A program made the position numbers and the translations under genes. A DNA stretch of 64,000 bases, taken from positions 186,001 to 250,000 of the forward strand of contig NZ_QVMT01000007.1 in NCBI RefSeq assembly GCF_003418935.1. Reading direction: 5' to 3'. The notes below the pieces were generated by a model, which had not been told where the DNA came from, did not search any database, and worked only from the letters and a program-made list of their open reading frames with translations. This document shows positions 51,268 to 60,637 of the stretch, one piece after another (the stretch's first letter is position 1; each line of letters opens with the position of its first letter). This DNA comes from Emticicia sp. C21. Its GTDB lineage: Bacteria; Bacteroidota; Bacteroidia; Cytophagales; Spirosomataceae.

Positions 51268-51300
51268 AAAAAGGTCGGAACCAGAAGTCTCGACCTTTTT
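51268..51300. terminator. Bidirectional terminator between LytTR and cytochrome genes
   Basis: AAAAAGGTCG (51268-51277) pairs with CGACCTTTTT (51291-51300). A-rich on the left and T-rich on the right, it can end transcripts from both sides; it lies 60 bp past the cytochrome stop. Confidence 0.72.
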
Positions 51301-51359
51301 GATTTTCACTTTATTTTCTAAATACTCTAACTATATAAAACAACACTATAATTCAATTT

Positions 51360-52289
51360 TTATCCCTCTTTTGGCATCTTGGCAGGCTTCACAGTTTGCA
51401 AATATCTGTAGATAGCCTTTAATTGAGTATCATTCATTCTTTTGAATGAGTTCCAGGGCATTTCGCTTTGCGGAATAACCTTGCCACCTTTCAAGCGTGC
51501 AATAAAAGCCTCTTCACTCCATCCATAAATCCGGCTCGAACTGTCAGTCGTAATATTTGGTGTAATAAGTCCTCCTATATTATTGCCACCGGCAAATAAT
51601 TCACCTGTATAGCCGCCAGCGAGGCCTCTGCGTGTATGACAACCCACGCAGTTAGCCACATTGTGTGCGAGATAGCGTCCATATTCTGCAGTAGAATCTA
51701 TCTTCACCGATTTCTGGATTTTTTCATCAGGCCCGACAGGTTCTACCAGAAATGCTTTTACTATTCTACCCATAGGCTCGAACTCGTTTTCTTTTCTTGG
51801 TTTATTGACAGGTTTTAGCGAACGCACATAAGAAACGAGTGCTGTTAAATCTTCATCTGATACATTATGAAAAGGCATGAAGTCAAACATTGCTGTTCCA
51901 TCAGCACGGACACCGTAACGTAGTGCACGGGCTATCTCTCCATCAGTACGCTTCCCAATACCATGTATTGAATCAGGCGTAATATTAGGCGTATATATAG
52001 TAGCAACCGGAGGTATTTTAAAGGCATATCCTCCACTTAACGGTACTTCCTGGCCTAGTGCTATTAATGAATCTGCATTTTCAGTACTATGGCAAGAAGC
52101 ACAGTGGGCTGGTCCCAAGGCTAAATTACGTCCATGTGCTATGATAGCGCTATCTTTACTGGCTGTGATATTTGGATAAGGTGCTTCATAAGTAAGATTC
52201 TGGCGTAATGATACTACCACTGCAAATACTGCAACCAAGCTCACTAGAGAAATACCTACCCATTTTAAGATTTTAAGAAATGTTTTCAT
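51360..52289 (-). CDS. Membrane-anchored dihaem cytochrome c
   Basis: 309 residues. One N-terminal hydrophobic anchor (about 7-27) and two cytochrome c domains with CASCH (first) and CVGCH (second) haem sites. Candidate axial Met residues are in TAMFDFMPFHNVSDEDL and IPQSEMPWNSFKRM. It resembles cytochrome subunits of alcohol, sugar or gluconate dehydrogenases that pass electrons to the respiratory chain. A PQQ-type dehydrogenase-like gene lies 6 kb away but is not linked in an operon. The lipoprotein gene upstream (52310-52852) is 20 bp away, so the two are co-transcribed. Confidence 0.9.
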   Translation of the reverse strand: MKTFLKILKWVGISLVSLVAVFAVVVSLRQNLTYEAPYPNITASKDSAIIAHGRNLALGPAHCASCHSTENADSLIALGQEVPLSGGYAFKIPPVATIYTPNITPDSIHGIGKRTDGEIARALRYGVRADGTAMFDFMPFHNVSDEDLTALVSYVRSLKPVNKPRKENEFEPMGRIVKAFLVEPVGPDEKIQKSVKIDSTAEYGRYLAHNVANCVGCHTRRGLAGGYTGELFAGGNNIGGLITPNITTDSSSRIYGWSEEAFIARLKGGKVIPQSEMPWNSFKRMNDTQLKAIYRYLQTVKPAKMPKEG

Positions 52290-52309
52290 GATTAACTGGA
52301 TATTTTAAA

Positions 52310-52852
52310 TTAAAATTTCTTTTGAAATGGCAATGAACTATTGGTACCGTCGATGGTAAGATTAATGACTCTTGTACCGTTTGCTTCTGTATCTAAAGTA
52401 TAGTGATACGTATTATCTTTAGTCATTTCATTTTCGCCCAACTCACGGTCTTCAACTATTTTTCCATTAACCGTGCGACGATATTTAGAAGAGTAGGCGT
52501 GTGTAGTAATAGTCTTGGCAGAGGCATTTACTTCTACCGTCCCTTTAGTAACCGATTGTTGATAGGTTTGGCCTGTGGTATTGGTAGTACCAGAGGTAAA
52601 GTATTGTTCATAAGTGCCATTATCATTAAACTTAAAGGCAATAGCCAGTTGTAAGGCATTACCTGCATAAGATGCAGGATCTTGGCTCCAGTATTCGGTC
52701 ATAGAAAACTGCCCGAACATCCAGCTACCTTGTATGCTCATAGGCACTTCCGTCCTGGGGCCTCTTCCATATTCAGCCTTGATATTGTCTACCTCACAGC
52801 TCATCAGCAATGAGGAAAACAATACGGTGATTGTTACAAATAACTTTTTCAT
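52310..52852 (-). CDS. Lipocalin-like lipoprotein, unknown function
   Basis: About 180 residues. The lipoprotein signal MKKLFVTITVLFSSLLMSC is placed by the ATG at 52850-52852; a longer frame to 52879 adds an unlikely nine residues. The body opens with IQGSWMFGQFSM and alternating beta strands (AIAFKFNDNGTYEQYFTSG, TITTHAYSSKYRRTVNGK), the pattern of Bacteroidota lipocalin-like domains whose first strand reads xxGxW. It precedes the dihaem cytochrome by 20 bp on the same strand, suggesting that it is an accessory of that electron-transfer system. Confidence 0.65.
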   Translation of the reverse strand: MKKLFVTITVLFSSLLMSCEVDNIKAEYGRGPRTEVPMSIQGSWMFGQFSMTEYWSQDPASYAGNALQLAIAFKFNDNGTYEQYFTSGTTNTTGQTYQQSVTKGTVEVNASAKTITTHAYSSKYRRTVNGKIVEDRELGENEMTKDNTYHYTLDTEANGTRVINLTIDGTNSSLPFQKKF

Positions 52853-53219
52853 AAATTCGTTTTTTAGTTTCTTCGACAAAACTATTATGGCTCATTGATA
52901 GAAGAAATGATAAATAGGATGAGTTGGGGCAATTAATGAACGAACTGTATTTTTTTGAGAAGAGGGTATTACAAGAAAAAAGAGCCTGATTAACTATAGC
53001 TAAAGATGTTAGATTCAGGAAGAAATTTGGCTTTGTAAATATATCCAGATGGGGTTTTGAAATTTTCGTACTTACCTGCCCGCAATAAAAAGCATTTATA
53101 ATATTTTTCTTTGAAATGCTACCATAGAACAAATACCAGTTTGCTCTCTTTTCAATTGTTAAATGAATTGTATGTAGAAAAATCTCCTCTTTATTTTCTT
53201 TTTTCTAAGAGCAATTTTA

Positions 53220-53248
53220 TTGTACTCGCCATAAATTTTGTAGTTTTG
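53220..53248 (+). promoter_or_regulatory. Bacteroidota-type promoter upstream of the M4 protease
   Basis: TTG (53220-53222), an 18-base spacer and TAGTTTTG (53241-53248) fit TTG-N17-23-TAnnTTTG. The start would be near 53255, giving a leader of about 170 bases. The rest of the 574-bp gap (52853-53426) shows nothing else I can support. Confidence 0.45.
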
Positions 53249-53426
53249 TTCTACGCAACATCAACAGTTATCAAAGACCAATAAAACGGTTCAATATAAT
53301 TACAACCACTCGTATATCTTTCAAATTTACTGTATACGTATTTATCTGAATATCAATACAATAGCTACATATAATTTCATTTAAGACCAGAAAACTTAGT
53401 ACTTTGAACTAATAAACGCGCCTATT

Positions 53427-56400
53427 ATGAGACTAACCTTTATTCTTTTACTATTTATTACTACTTCTACGCTGGCCCAAAAAGGATTTGAGCGAAAACA
53501 CAAATCAACAGCAGATAAAAGCCATAAACCAACAGGTGATTTCTTGGAAATTCAAGGCGAGAAGATTGATAAAAATGCGAGACAGCTAGGTACTAAAGGG
53601 CTTTCAACCAAACTCATCAGTAAATACAAAGTTACCAAAGACCCTGAAACAGGCAGAATACTGATGATTGAGAACTTCTCAAAGCCTGATAATAAAACCC
53701 GTTTGAGTGCGCAGGCCTTGGCGACCAACTTTTTAGCTGAGGTAAAAACCACTTTGCAAATACAAGACCCGAACCAGGAATTGGTAGTGCAAGCCACTGA
53801 AATTGATGCCATAGGCATGACTCACATGCAACTGCAACAAAAGTACAAGAATGTACCTATCTACGGTGGCGAAATATGGCTGCACTCCAGAGACAACAAA
53901 ATAGAAACGCTGAATGGCCGTAACTTTGCAACTCCCAAAATGGCATCTGTACAACCACAAATTTCGGAAGCAAAAGCTATGGAACTGGCAATGGCAGATG
54001 TAGCCAAGAAATCAATCGTACAAAAAGACATAAGTAATAGCTTCATCAAACAAGACCATGCATCTGAATTGATGATTTATCATACCGATGAAAAGGGATT
54101 AGATGCAAGACTTACTTATTACCTCACTATCAGACCGAATATACTGGAGCGTTGGGTATATTTTATAGATGCTAACAGTGGCGAAATTCTCAAGAAATTT
54201 AATCATACCTGTGCATTAGACGGGCCTTTTACAGCTTCGGCCAAAGACCTCAACAATGTGACACGTACCGTAAATATTCAGCAATTTGGAGGCACTTATT
54301 ACATGATTGACACCCAAAGACCCATGTATAATAAAGCTACCTCTAAACTGCCTGATAACCCCATTGGTGGTATTCTGACGATTGATGCCAAAAATACGCC
54401 ATCAAATAATACCAAATATTCTCATGTTGTATCAAGTACCGGTACGAGTTGGAATGCCAATTCTGTTTCGGCACATTATAATGCTGGTCTTTGCTATGAT
54501 TATTATCGTACAAAATTCAACCGTAACTCTTTAGATGGTAAAGGAAGTACGGTAATTTCGGTAATTAATATCGCTGACGAAGATGGCAAGGGTATGGACA
54601 ATGCTTATTGGAACGGGGCATTTATGGGCTATGGTAATGGCCGCGATGCTTTCAAACCTTTAGCAGGAGCATTAGACGTAGCAGGACACGAAATGACACA
54701 CGGGGTAGTAGAAGCCTCAGCGCGTTTAGAGTATCAGAATCAATCGGGAGCTTTAAATGAATCTTTTGCTGATATTTTTGGCGCTATGATTGACCGCGAC
54801 GACTGGACTTTAGGAGAAGATGTAATTAAGGCCGGAGCTTATCCATCAGGTGCTTTGCGTAGTTTACAGAATCCTAATCAGGGCGGCACAAAAGACCCGG
54901 GTTATCAGCCTAAAAATATGTCGCAATACTTGTATCTGGAAAATACAGAGGAACAAGACAATGGTGGAGTACATATTAATAGCGGCATTCCGAATCAGGC
55001 TTTTTATTTGTTTGCTACCAATGCATCTGTTGGCAAAGACAAAGCCGAACTGGTATATTACAGAGCACTAACCAATTACTTAACCCGTACATCTAAGTTT
55101 GTTGATGCACGTCTGGCAGTAGTAAGAGCAGCTACTGATTTATATGGTGCTAATTCTGCTGTTGTAAATGCGGCTAAAGCAGCCTTTGATTCGGTAGGTA
55201 TTGCCGACCCATCGGGTAATACGGGTAATCCTACCCCAGACCCAACGCCACAGACTATCCCTGTAAATAATGGTGGGGACTTTGTTTTGGTATTTGACCC
55301 TGCTAGTGATAAGCTCTATACGGCAAAAATCAATGATGTCACAAAAATTCATAACATAGAATTTAAGCTGATCTCTTCTAGTGGTTGTTTAAGCAAACCT
55401 AGTGTTACGGACGACGGCCAATATGCTTATTTTGTCGGAAAAGATCAGAATATCCGCCGCATTGCATTGACGGGCACTTTTAAGGAGGACAAATTAACCA
55501 GCGACGCTGCTTGGGATAATGTAGCGATTTCGAAAGATGGTAAAAGAGTGGCAGGATTAACAAAAGAGGAAGAACCTTATATGTATGTATTCGACCTTGA
55601 AAATAATAATAAAGGAGTTAAGTTTAAATTATATAATCCAACCTATTCATCAGGGGTTAGTACAGGTGAAGTATTCTTTGCTGACTCGTTCGAATGGGAT
55701 TACTCGGGTGAAATTATTATTTATGATGCCTTTAACAAATTAAGCAGCGTATCCGGTGAAATTGATTACTGGGATGTAGGTCTGATCAGAGTATGGGATG
55801 CCGCTAAAAAAACTTTTGGAGATGGAAAAATAGAAAAACTATTTACAGATTTAGAAGAGGGTGAAAGTATCGGTAATCCTGCTTTATCAAAAAACAACCA
55901 GAACATTATTGCGTTTGACTATTTTTCTTCCGATGAACCTGATGTCTATTATCAGATAGGTGTAGATATTGAGAATAATGACATTGATATTATTAATGAA
56001 AATAATGATATTGGCTATCCGGGCTATACGCGTTTAGATGATAAATTAATCTTTAATTCTACGAATGATGATCAGGAAATAGTTCAGTATATTAATTTAC
56101 AGAAAAACAAGATTTCACCTTCCGGCAGTGTACAAACATGGATAACTGATGCCAAATGGGCAGTTTGGTATGCGCAAGGTAACAGAGCCTTACCTACTAA
56201 AACTGACCAGACTATTTCTTTTGGCTCTATTACTGACAAAAACCCAAGTACCTCTTTTACCCTTGCAGCTACTGCAAGTTCTAAACTACCGGTACAATAT
56301 GCTGTTGAATCAGGTGACGCAACTGTTAATGGGAGTAGAATAACATTGGGTTCAAAGCCTGGGAAAGTAAAAGTTCAGGCATTCCAGGTAGGTAATAGTC

Positions 56401-56912
56401 AGTTCAACTCGGCAAGTGCCTCTCAAACTTTTTGCGTTGTACCCTCTACACCAAAAATAACCGCTAGTGGTGGTAATTTAGTAGCTTCCGGTGGCACCAA
56501 ATATCAATGGTATCTTGACGGAAATGCCGTAAATGGTCTGACACAAGCTACCATCACCCCAAGTAATGCCGGAGGGAATTATGCCGTAAGATCGGTTACA
56601 GATGATGGTTGTGCCAGTGCTTTATCTACAGCAGTGAATGTCAAACCTGTGGTATTAGCTACAGAATTAGATGAAAACATCAAAGTAAGCCTTTATCCTA
56701 ATCCTGCCAGTGATGAATTGAAAATTGATCTGCCTGCAGGTGTTATTTTTAAAGAAGCTACATTCTTTGCTCCGACCGGAATTAGAGCAATGCACGCATA
56801 CAAGCTATCAGCTAATAATTCGTTCAATATAAGTCAATTGGCGAAAGGAATGTATGTATTGAAAATAGAAACCTCGCATGGTAGCGTGTCGAGAAAAATT
56901 ATAAGAGAATAA
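53427..56912 (+). CDS. Secreted M4 metalloprotease with propeller-like region and T9SS tail
   Basis: 1161 residues. Signal peptide (about 1-18), FTP and PepSY propeptide (about 60-250), and thermolysin-like catalytic domain (about 270-600) with zinc motif HEMTH (His421, Glu422, His425), third ligand Glu445 in NESFADIFG, and NGGVHINSGIPNQAFY with the transition-state His. After it, about 620-930 form propeller-like beta repeats (KPSVTDDGQYAYFVGKDQN, DNVAISKDGKRVAGLTKEE), then Ig-like strands and a T9SS type A sorting tail (VSLYPNPASDELKI). The enzyme is exported by T9SS and digests protein outside the cell. A hairpin terminator overlaps the next promoter. Confidence 0.93.
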   Translation: MRLTFILLLFITTSTLAQKGFERKHKSTADKSHKPTGDFLEIQGEKIDKNARQLGTKGLSTKLISKYKVTKDPETGRILMIENFSKPDNKTRLSAQALATNFLAEVKTTLQIQDPNQELVVQATEIDAIGMTHMQLQQKYKNVPIYGGEIWLHSRDNKIETLNGRNFATPKMASVQPQISEAKAMELAMADVAKKSIVQKDISNSFIKQDHASELMIYHTDEKGLDARLTYYLTIRPNILERWVYFIDANSGEILKKFNHTCALDGPFTASAKDLNNVTRTVNIQQFGGTYYMIDTQRPMYNKATSKLPDNPIGGILTIDAKNTPSNNTKYSHVVSSTGTSWNANSVSAHYNAGLCYDYYRTKFNRNSLDGKGSTVISVINIADEDGKGMDNAYWNGAFMGYGNGRDAFKPLAGALDVAGHEMTHGVVEASARLEYQNQSGALNESFADIFGAMIDRDDWTLGEDVIKAGAYPSGALRSLQNPNQGGTKDPGYQPKNMSQYLYLENTEEQDNGGVHINSGIPNQAFYLFATNASVGKDKAELVYYRALTNYLTRTSKFVDARLAVVRAATDLYGANSAVVNAAKAAFDSVGIADPSGNTGNPTPDPTPQTIPVNNGGDFVLVFDPASDKLYTAKINDVTKIHNIEFKLISSSGCLSKPSVTDDGQYAYFVGKDQNIRRIALTGTFKEDKLTSDAAWDNVAISKDGKRVAGLTKEEEPYMYVFDLENNNKGVKFKLYNPTYSSGVSTGEVFFADSFEWDYSGEIIIYDAFNKLSSVSGEIDYWDVGLIRVWDAAKKTFGDGKIEKLFTDLEEGESIGNPALSKNNQNIIAFDYFSSDEPDVYYQIGVDIENNDIDIINENNDIGYPGYTRLDDKLIFNSTNDDQEIVQYINLQKNKISPSGSVQTWITDAKWAVWYAQGNRALPTKTDQTISFGSITDKNPSTSFTLAATASSKLPVQYAVESGDATVNGSRITLGSKPGKVKVQAFQVGNSQFNSASASQTFCVVPSTPKITASGGNLVASGGTKYQWYLDGNAVNGLTQATITPSNAGGNYAVRSVTDDGCASALSTAVNVKPVVLATELDENIKVSLYPNPASDELKIDLPAGVIFKEATFFAPTGIRAMHAYKLSANNSFNISQLAKGMYVLKIETSHGSVSRKIIRE

Positions 56913-56926
56913 TCATAAAATTAAGG

Positions 56927-56934
56927 TAATTTTG
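56927..56934 (+). promoter_or_regulatory. -7 box of the Gfo/Idh gene, overlapping the protease terminator
   Basis: TAATTTTG fits TAnnTTTG and lies immediately before the hairpin at 56936-56961. The start near 56941 would begin inside the hairpin, so new transcripts would not form it. Confidence 0.35.
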
Positions 56935-56935
56935 T

Positions 56936-56961
56936 ATCAGCAGGCAACAAAGCCTGCTGAT
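56936..56961 (+). terminator. Terminator after the M4 protease gene
   Basis: A perfect 10-bp stem (56936-56945 with 56952-56961) and a 6-base loop followed by TTTG, 24 bp past the stop codon. Confidence 0.75.
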
Positions 56962-56986
56962 TTTGTACAACCCTAAAATCAAACTT

Positions 56987-58057
56987 ATGAGTCCGATTCG
57001 TGTATTAGTAGTTGGTTGTGGAAACATGGGTGCTTCTCATGCCATGGCTTATCACACCAATGATGGATTTGAAATTTGTGGAATTGTTTCAACCGGAAAA
57101 AGCAAAGAAGTATTAAACGAACGTTTAGGCGGTGGCTATGATTTATTTTCAGATTATGAAGAAGCCCTTGCAGCAACCAAACCGGATGCTGTTTGTATCT
57201 CAACCTATCCTGATACCCACGAAGCATTTGCTATCAAAGCACTTGAAAGTGGTGCCCATGTGTTTATTGAAAAACCATTGGCAGATACGGTAGAGGGAGC
57301 CGAGAGGGTGGCTGCTATAGCCAAACAAACAGGTAAAAAAGTAGTTGTAGGTTATATTTTGCGTCACCATCCATCATGGGAGAAATTCGTAGAATTGTCT
57401 CACCAACTAGGCAAGCCTTTGGTAATGCGTATGAATCTGAATCAACAGAGTCATGGCAATATGTGGGACGTACATCGTAATCTCATGAAAAGTCTGAGCC
57501 CGATTGTTGATTGCGGCGTGCATTATATTGACGTGATGTGCCAGATGACCCGCTCGAAACCTTTACAGGTGACAGCTATTGGTGCACGTTTAACTAATGA
57601 TATAGCTGATACCAATTATAACTATGGTCAGCTACAAATCAGATTTGAAGATGGCTCAGTGGGTTGGTATGAAGCAGGATGGGGTCCGATGATGAGCGAA
57701 ACGGCCTTTTTTGTGAAAGACGTAATTGGCCCTAAGGGTTGTGTATCCATTGTTGCTAAAGAAGCAGGCGGTAGTGGGAAATCAGATAATGTAGATTCTC
57801 ATACCAAAACAGAATCTTTGCGTTTCCACCATGCAGATATTGATGCCAGCAATAACTTTGTTAAAGAAGATACCTGGATCAATCTGACAGATGAGCCGGA
57901 CCATCAGGAACTTTGTAATAGAGAACAACGCTATTTTCTGAAAGCTATTCAGGAAGACGTTGACCTGACAGACCATGTTCAGGATGCAGTAAATAGCTTA
58001 AAAATTGCTTTTGCCTGCGATGAATCAGTAAGAACAGGACAAGTTGTACTTCTATAA
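56987..58057 (+). CDS. Gfo/Idh/MocA-family oxidoreductase (cytoplasmic)
   Basis: About 356 residues from the ATG at 56987; an upstream TTG frame adds eight unlikely residues. The Rossmann motif is RVLVVGCGNMGASHAMAYH and the catalytic lysine sits in HVFIEKPLADT. The C-terminal part has SPIVDCGVHYIDVMCQM, as in sugar or inositol dehydrogenases. No signal peptide, unlike the Tat-exported family member at 24.5 kb. It likely interconverts a sugar and its keto form with NAD(P). A bidirectional terminator separates it from the convergent sugar-dehydrogenase gene. Confidence 0.9.
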   Translation: MSPIRVLVVGCGNMGASHAMAYHTNDGFEICGIVSTGKSKEVLNERLGGGYDLFSDYEEALAATKPDAVCISTYPDTHEAFAIKALESGAHVFIEKPLADTVEGAERVAAIAKQTGKKVVVGYILRHHPSWEKFVELSHQLGKPLVMRMNLNQQSHGNMWDVHRNLMKSLSPIVDCGVHYIDVMCQMTRSKPLQVTAIGARLTNDIADTNYNYGQLQIRFEDGSVGWYEAGWGPMMSETAFFVKDVIGPKGCVSIVAKEAGGSGKSDNVDSHTKTESLRFHHADIDASNNFVKEDTWINLTDEPDHQELCNREQRYFLKAIQEDVDLTDHVQDAVNSLKIAFACDESVRTGQVVLL

Positions 58058-58061
58058 AACG

Positions 58062-58098
58062 AAAAAGCCGGATAACATTCATTGCTATCCGGCTTTTT
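58062..58098. terminator. Bidirectional terminator between convergent genes
   Basis: A perfect 13-bp stem AAAAAGCCGGATA (58062-58074) with 58086-58098, loop of 11 bases; A-rich on the left and T-rich on the right. Confidence 0.87.
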
Positions 58099-58099
58099 C

Positions 58100-60376
58100 T
58101 CACTCCTTATAAATCCTGAAAATTTTATTCTTCTCTCCAAACCTCACATTTAATAAATAGATACCAGAACTCTGGTCTGATAAATCATTATTGAGTTGTC
58201 CTTTGAGTATTTTCCAATAGCCCTCTCGTTCACTGATTAATTGCCCTGTATTGCGTAATAACCTCAGTCTAATCAGATGATTATCTAGATCATTACTTGC
58301 CAGCAATTCAATCGTATTTTTTGTCGGATTCGGATAAACACTCAAAATCACCGGGTCTGTATCTGGATCAGAAGTTGTATCACCCGGACAAAGAGGCTTA
58401 ATATCTTTGTAATAAATAGCACTTAAACCCAACGGATCAGCTACTGTCAAACTTACTCTGTAGAAGTAGGCCTGGCTATCGCAAGGTACTTGTCCTAACA
58501 CTATTTTTCCCTCTGTTTTTCTGAAACTGCTTACAAAATGCGTATGCTCATCATGATGAAGTACAACCAACCACTGGTAGGTCAAATCAGTTTGTTCCTT
58601 ATCTGTTACCGTAGCTGAAAGGTTAACTTCAAAGTCTTTGCTATTGTCAAATGAATTGACTTTATCAATGCTTGTATTCGTAATGGTCGGCGGTGTATTA
58701 TTCAGATAGATTACAAAAGTCTTTGTATCTGACTTCCCTATATTGTCTGTAATTTTTAATGTTGCTTTGAAGATTTGAGGCTCGGTTGACACAGCTATAT
58801 AGGTATGCGTAGGGTTAGCCAGGTTTGAGTTTTTGCCATCCCCAAAATCCCAGAAGAAGCCTAAAGGACCATTCTCAGGGTCTTTTGAATCACTAGCTTT
58901 AAAATTAACTGTCAATGGGCTGGTACCATAGATTGGTGAAGCTTCGGCTACTAATACAGGCCTTAAATTAGCATTCGGATCAAAGGTTATCTTTCTTACT
59001 TCATGTATATCCGGGTAAAGGTAGCTTACATAATAAAGGCTCCCATCAGCAGGATTCACAGCAAAACAAGTAGGATTAACCCTATCTGTAAAATCAATTA
59101 CTTCTATCGGATTATTTTTTTCATCTAAACGAAAAGCTTTTACCCAACCTTCATAATCGCCTTGAAAATAGAGATTCCGAAAAGCCTCTGGAAAGGCAGT
59201 CAGGTCATAAAATACCCCACCGATAGAAGAATTCCCAGTAAACGCTCTTCCCTTAAATTGAGCAGACCCTACCCCATACACCTCACTATTTACCAGAGCC
59301 TGCGCCAGAGGCCCCCGCCATTCAATAATTGGTAATACAGGATTAGTTGGTTTAAAAGTTGGGTTGCTGTACGATTCATTGGTATAACTGATACCTTCGA
59401 AAGATGGCCAACCAAAATTCTGACCGCCTTTGCTGATAATGTTAATTTCTTCCCGATGGCTCCAACCCACATCCCCCACAAAAATTGTCCCCGGATTACC
59501 ATCTGCCGGATTAGTACTCCCTGTTTTGGGTTGTACAGTAAAACGAAACGGATTACGCAAGCCATAAGCCCAGATACGCGAGCGGGAAGAACGAGGATTA
59601 TTAGATTCATAAAATGGGTTAGAAGCTACACCATTCCCCGTCGCAGGGTCAATGCGTAGCATTTTGCCATTCAGCGAACTCAATACCTGGCTTCTGTAAG
59701 CATTCACATTCTGCTCGGCAGTAATAATTCCTACTGATATAGCCTCTAAAAACCAGGGATTCTGGGTATCGTCACTTGGTGGCTCACTGGCAAGAGCAGC
59801 ATCGCCTGCAGTAACCAACAGAGTACCATCTGTACCAAATACTAAAGAACCTACCCCATGATTATCTACCAAAATCGGAATGCCTGTCGAGATACTCTCT
59901 CCTAGTAATACTTTCCGGCTGCTTTCATTAAACTTTTTGAAACCATCAGCTTTATTAAGTGTATAACGCGTTAAACGCCCGATTGTAGTTTTGAAGCCAT
60001 CAGCATTGGTAGTATCATAATTTGGCGTGCCAAAATATAAAGCATGGTGACGTTTTACTGCATATAGCAAATAAATATAGCCATTATTCAGAAAATCGGG
60101 GTCAAGTGCTACGCCATTCAGTCCATGATCGTTGAAATCTAAAACCTCTTTACTAATATCAATAATCGGCGCAGGATTCTTTACGCCATTTTCAACCATA
60201 AATACCTTGCCTGCTTTCTCCCATACAAACATTCTACCTTGTTTATCAAAGGTTAAGCCTACTGGTATCGTCCAGCCATCTGAAACCTGTTCATCAACAA
60301 AACCTGTAGGTTGCGCAAAACTCTGTAGTGAAAAAAAGAACAAGAAAAAAAGTAGATAATAACCTGGTCGTTTCAT
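58100..60376 (-). CDS. Secreted sugar-dehydrogenase-like propeller with PKD domain and T9SS tail
   Basis: 758 residues. Signal peptide (about 1-21, SLQSFAQ). The glucose/sorbosone dehydrogenase-type propeller (about 25-470) has PVGLTFDKQGRMFVWEKAGK, NDHGLNGVALDPDFLNNGYI and RIWAYGLRNPFRFTVQP, as in PQQ-dependent Gdh/YliI-like proteins. A PKD domain (about 485-570) contains FFWDFGDGKNSNLANPTHTY. The C-terminus is a T9SS type A tail (LSVYPNPTKNTIELLAS). Whether it binds PQQ is not clear from the sequence. It is a single-gene unit and probably acts on sugars at the cell surface. Confidence 0.88.
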   Translation of the reverse strand: MKRPGYYLLFFLFFFSLQSFAQPTGFVDEQVSDGWTIPVGLTFDKQGRMFVWEKAGKVFMVENGVKNPAPIIDISKEVLDFNDHGLNGVALDPDFLNNGYIYLLYAVKRHHALYFGTPNYDTTNADGFKTTIGRLTRYTLNKADGFKKFNESSRKVLLGESISTGIPILVDNHGVGSLVFGTDGTLLVTAGDAALASEPPSDDTQNPWFLEAISVGIITAEQNVNAYRSQVLSSLNGKMLRIDPATGNGVASNPFYESNNPRSSRSRIWAYGLRNPFRFTVQPKTGSTNPADGNPGTIFVGDVGWSHREEINIISKGGQNFGWPSFEGISYTNESYSNPTFKPTNPVLPIIEWRGPLAQALVNSEVYGVGSAQFKGRAFTGNSSIGGVFYDLTAFPEAFRNLYFQGDYEGWVKAFRLDEKNNPIEVIDFTDRVNPTCFAVNPADGSLYYVSYLYPDIHEVRKITFDPNANLRPVLVAEASPIYGTSPLTVNFKASDSKDPENGPLGFFWDFGDGKNSNLANPTHTYIAVSTEPQIFKATLKITDNIGKSDTKTFVIYLNNTPPTITNTSIDKVNSFDNSKDFEVNLSATVTDKEQTDLTYQWLVVLHHDEHTHFVSSFRKTEGKIVLGQVPCDSQAYFYRVSLTVADPLGLSAIYYKDIKPLCPGDTTSDPDTDPVILSVYPNPTKNTIELLASNDLDNHLIRLRLLRNTGQLISEREGYWKILKGQLNNDLSDQSSGIYLLNVRFGEKNKIFRIYKE

Positions 60377-60560
60377 ATTTGGTTGTAGTGAATATAGGAT
60401 AATACGGGAATGTAATGTTTAGTCTCTAAATATAACGAATAAAAGGCTATTTACCTTGTATTAAATTTATGACTGCAATTACACTAAAATGGTTTGATAG
60501 CTGATAAATTAAATTTTAATTATTTATTTTTTCTATACTTTTCAAGTCGCTTTTAAAGCC

Positions 60561-60609
60561 AAAATTCGCACTAATTGCTATTAATACAATAGCAATTGGT
60601 ACGAATTTT
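60561..60609 (-). terminator. Terminator after the GH97 gene
   Basis: A 22-bp stem pairs 60561-60582 with 60588-60609 (one mismatch, one G-T) around a 5-base loop, 29 bp past the stop codon. The rest of the 261-bp gap to the dehydrogenase start shows no feature. Confidence 0.75.
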
Positions 60610-60637
60610 AGCTTGATTTTTACCTAAAGTCTAAATC

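Noticed and set aside
52794-53132. 112-codon minus-strand frame upstream of the lipocalin-like gene
   Set aside because: It overlaps the signal-peptide end of the real gene in another frame and has no recognisable features.
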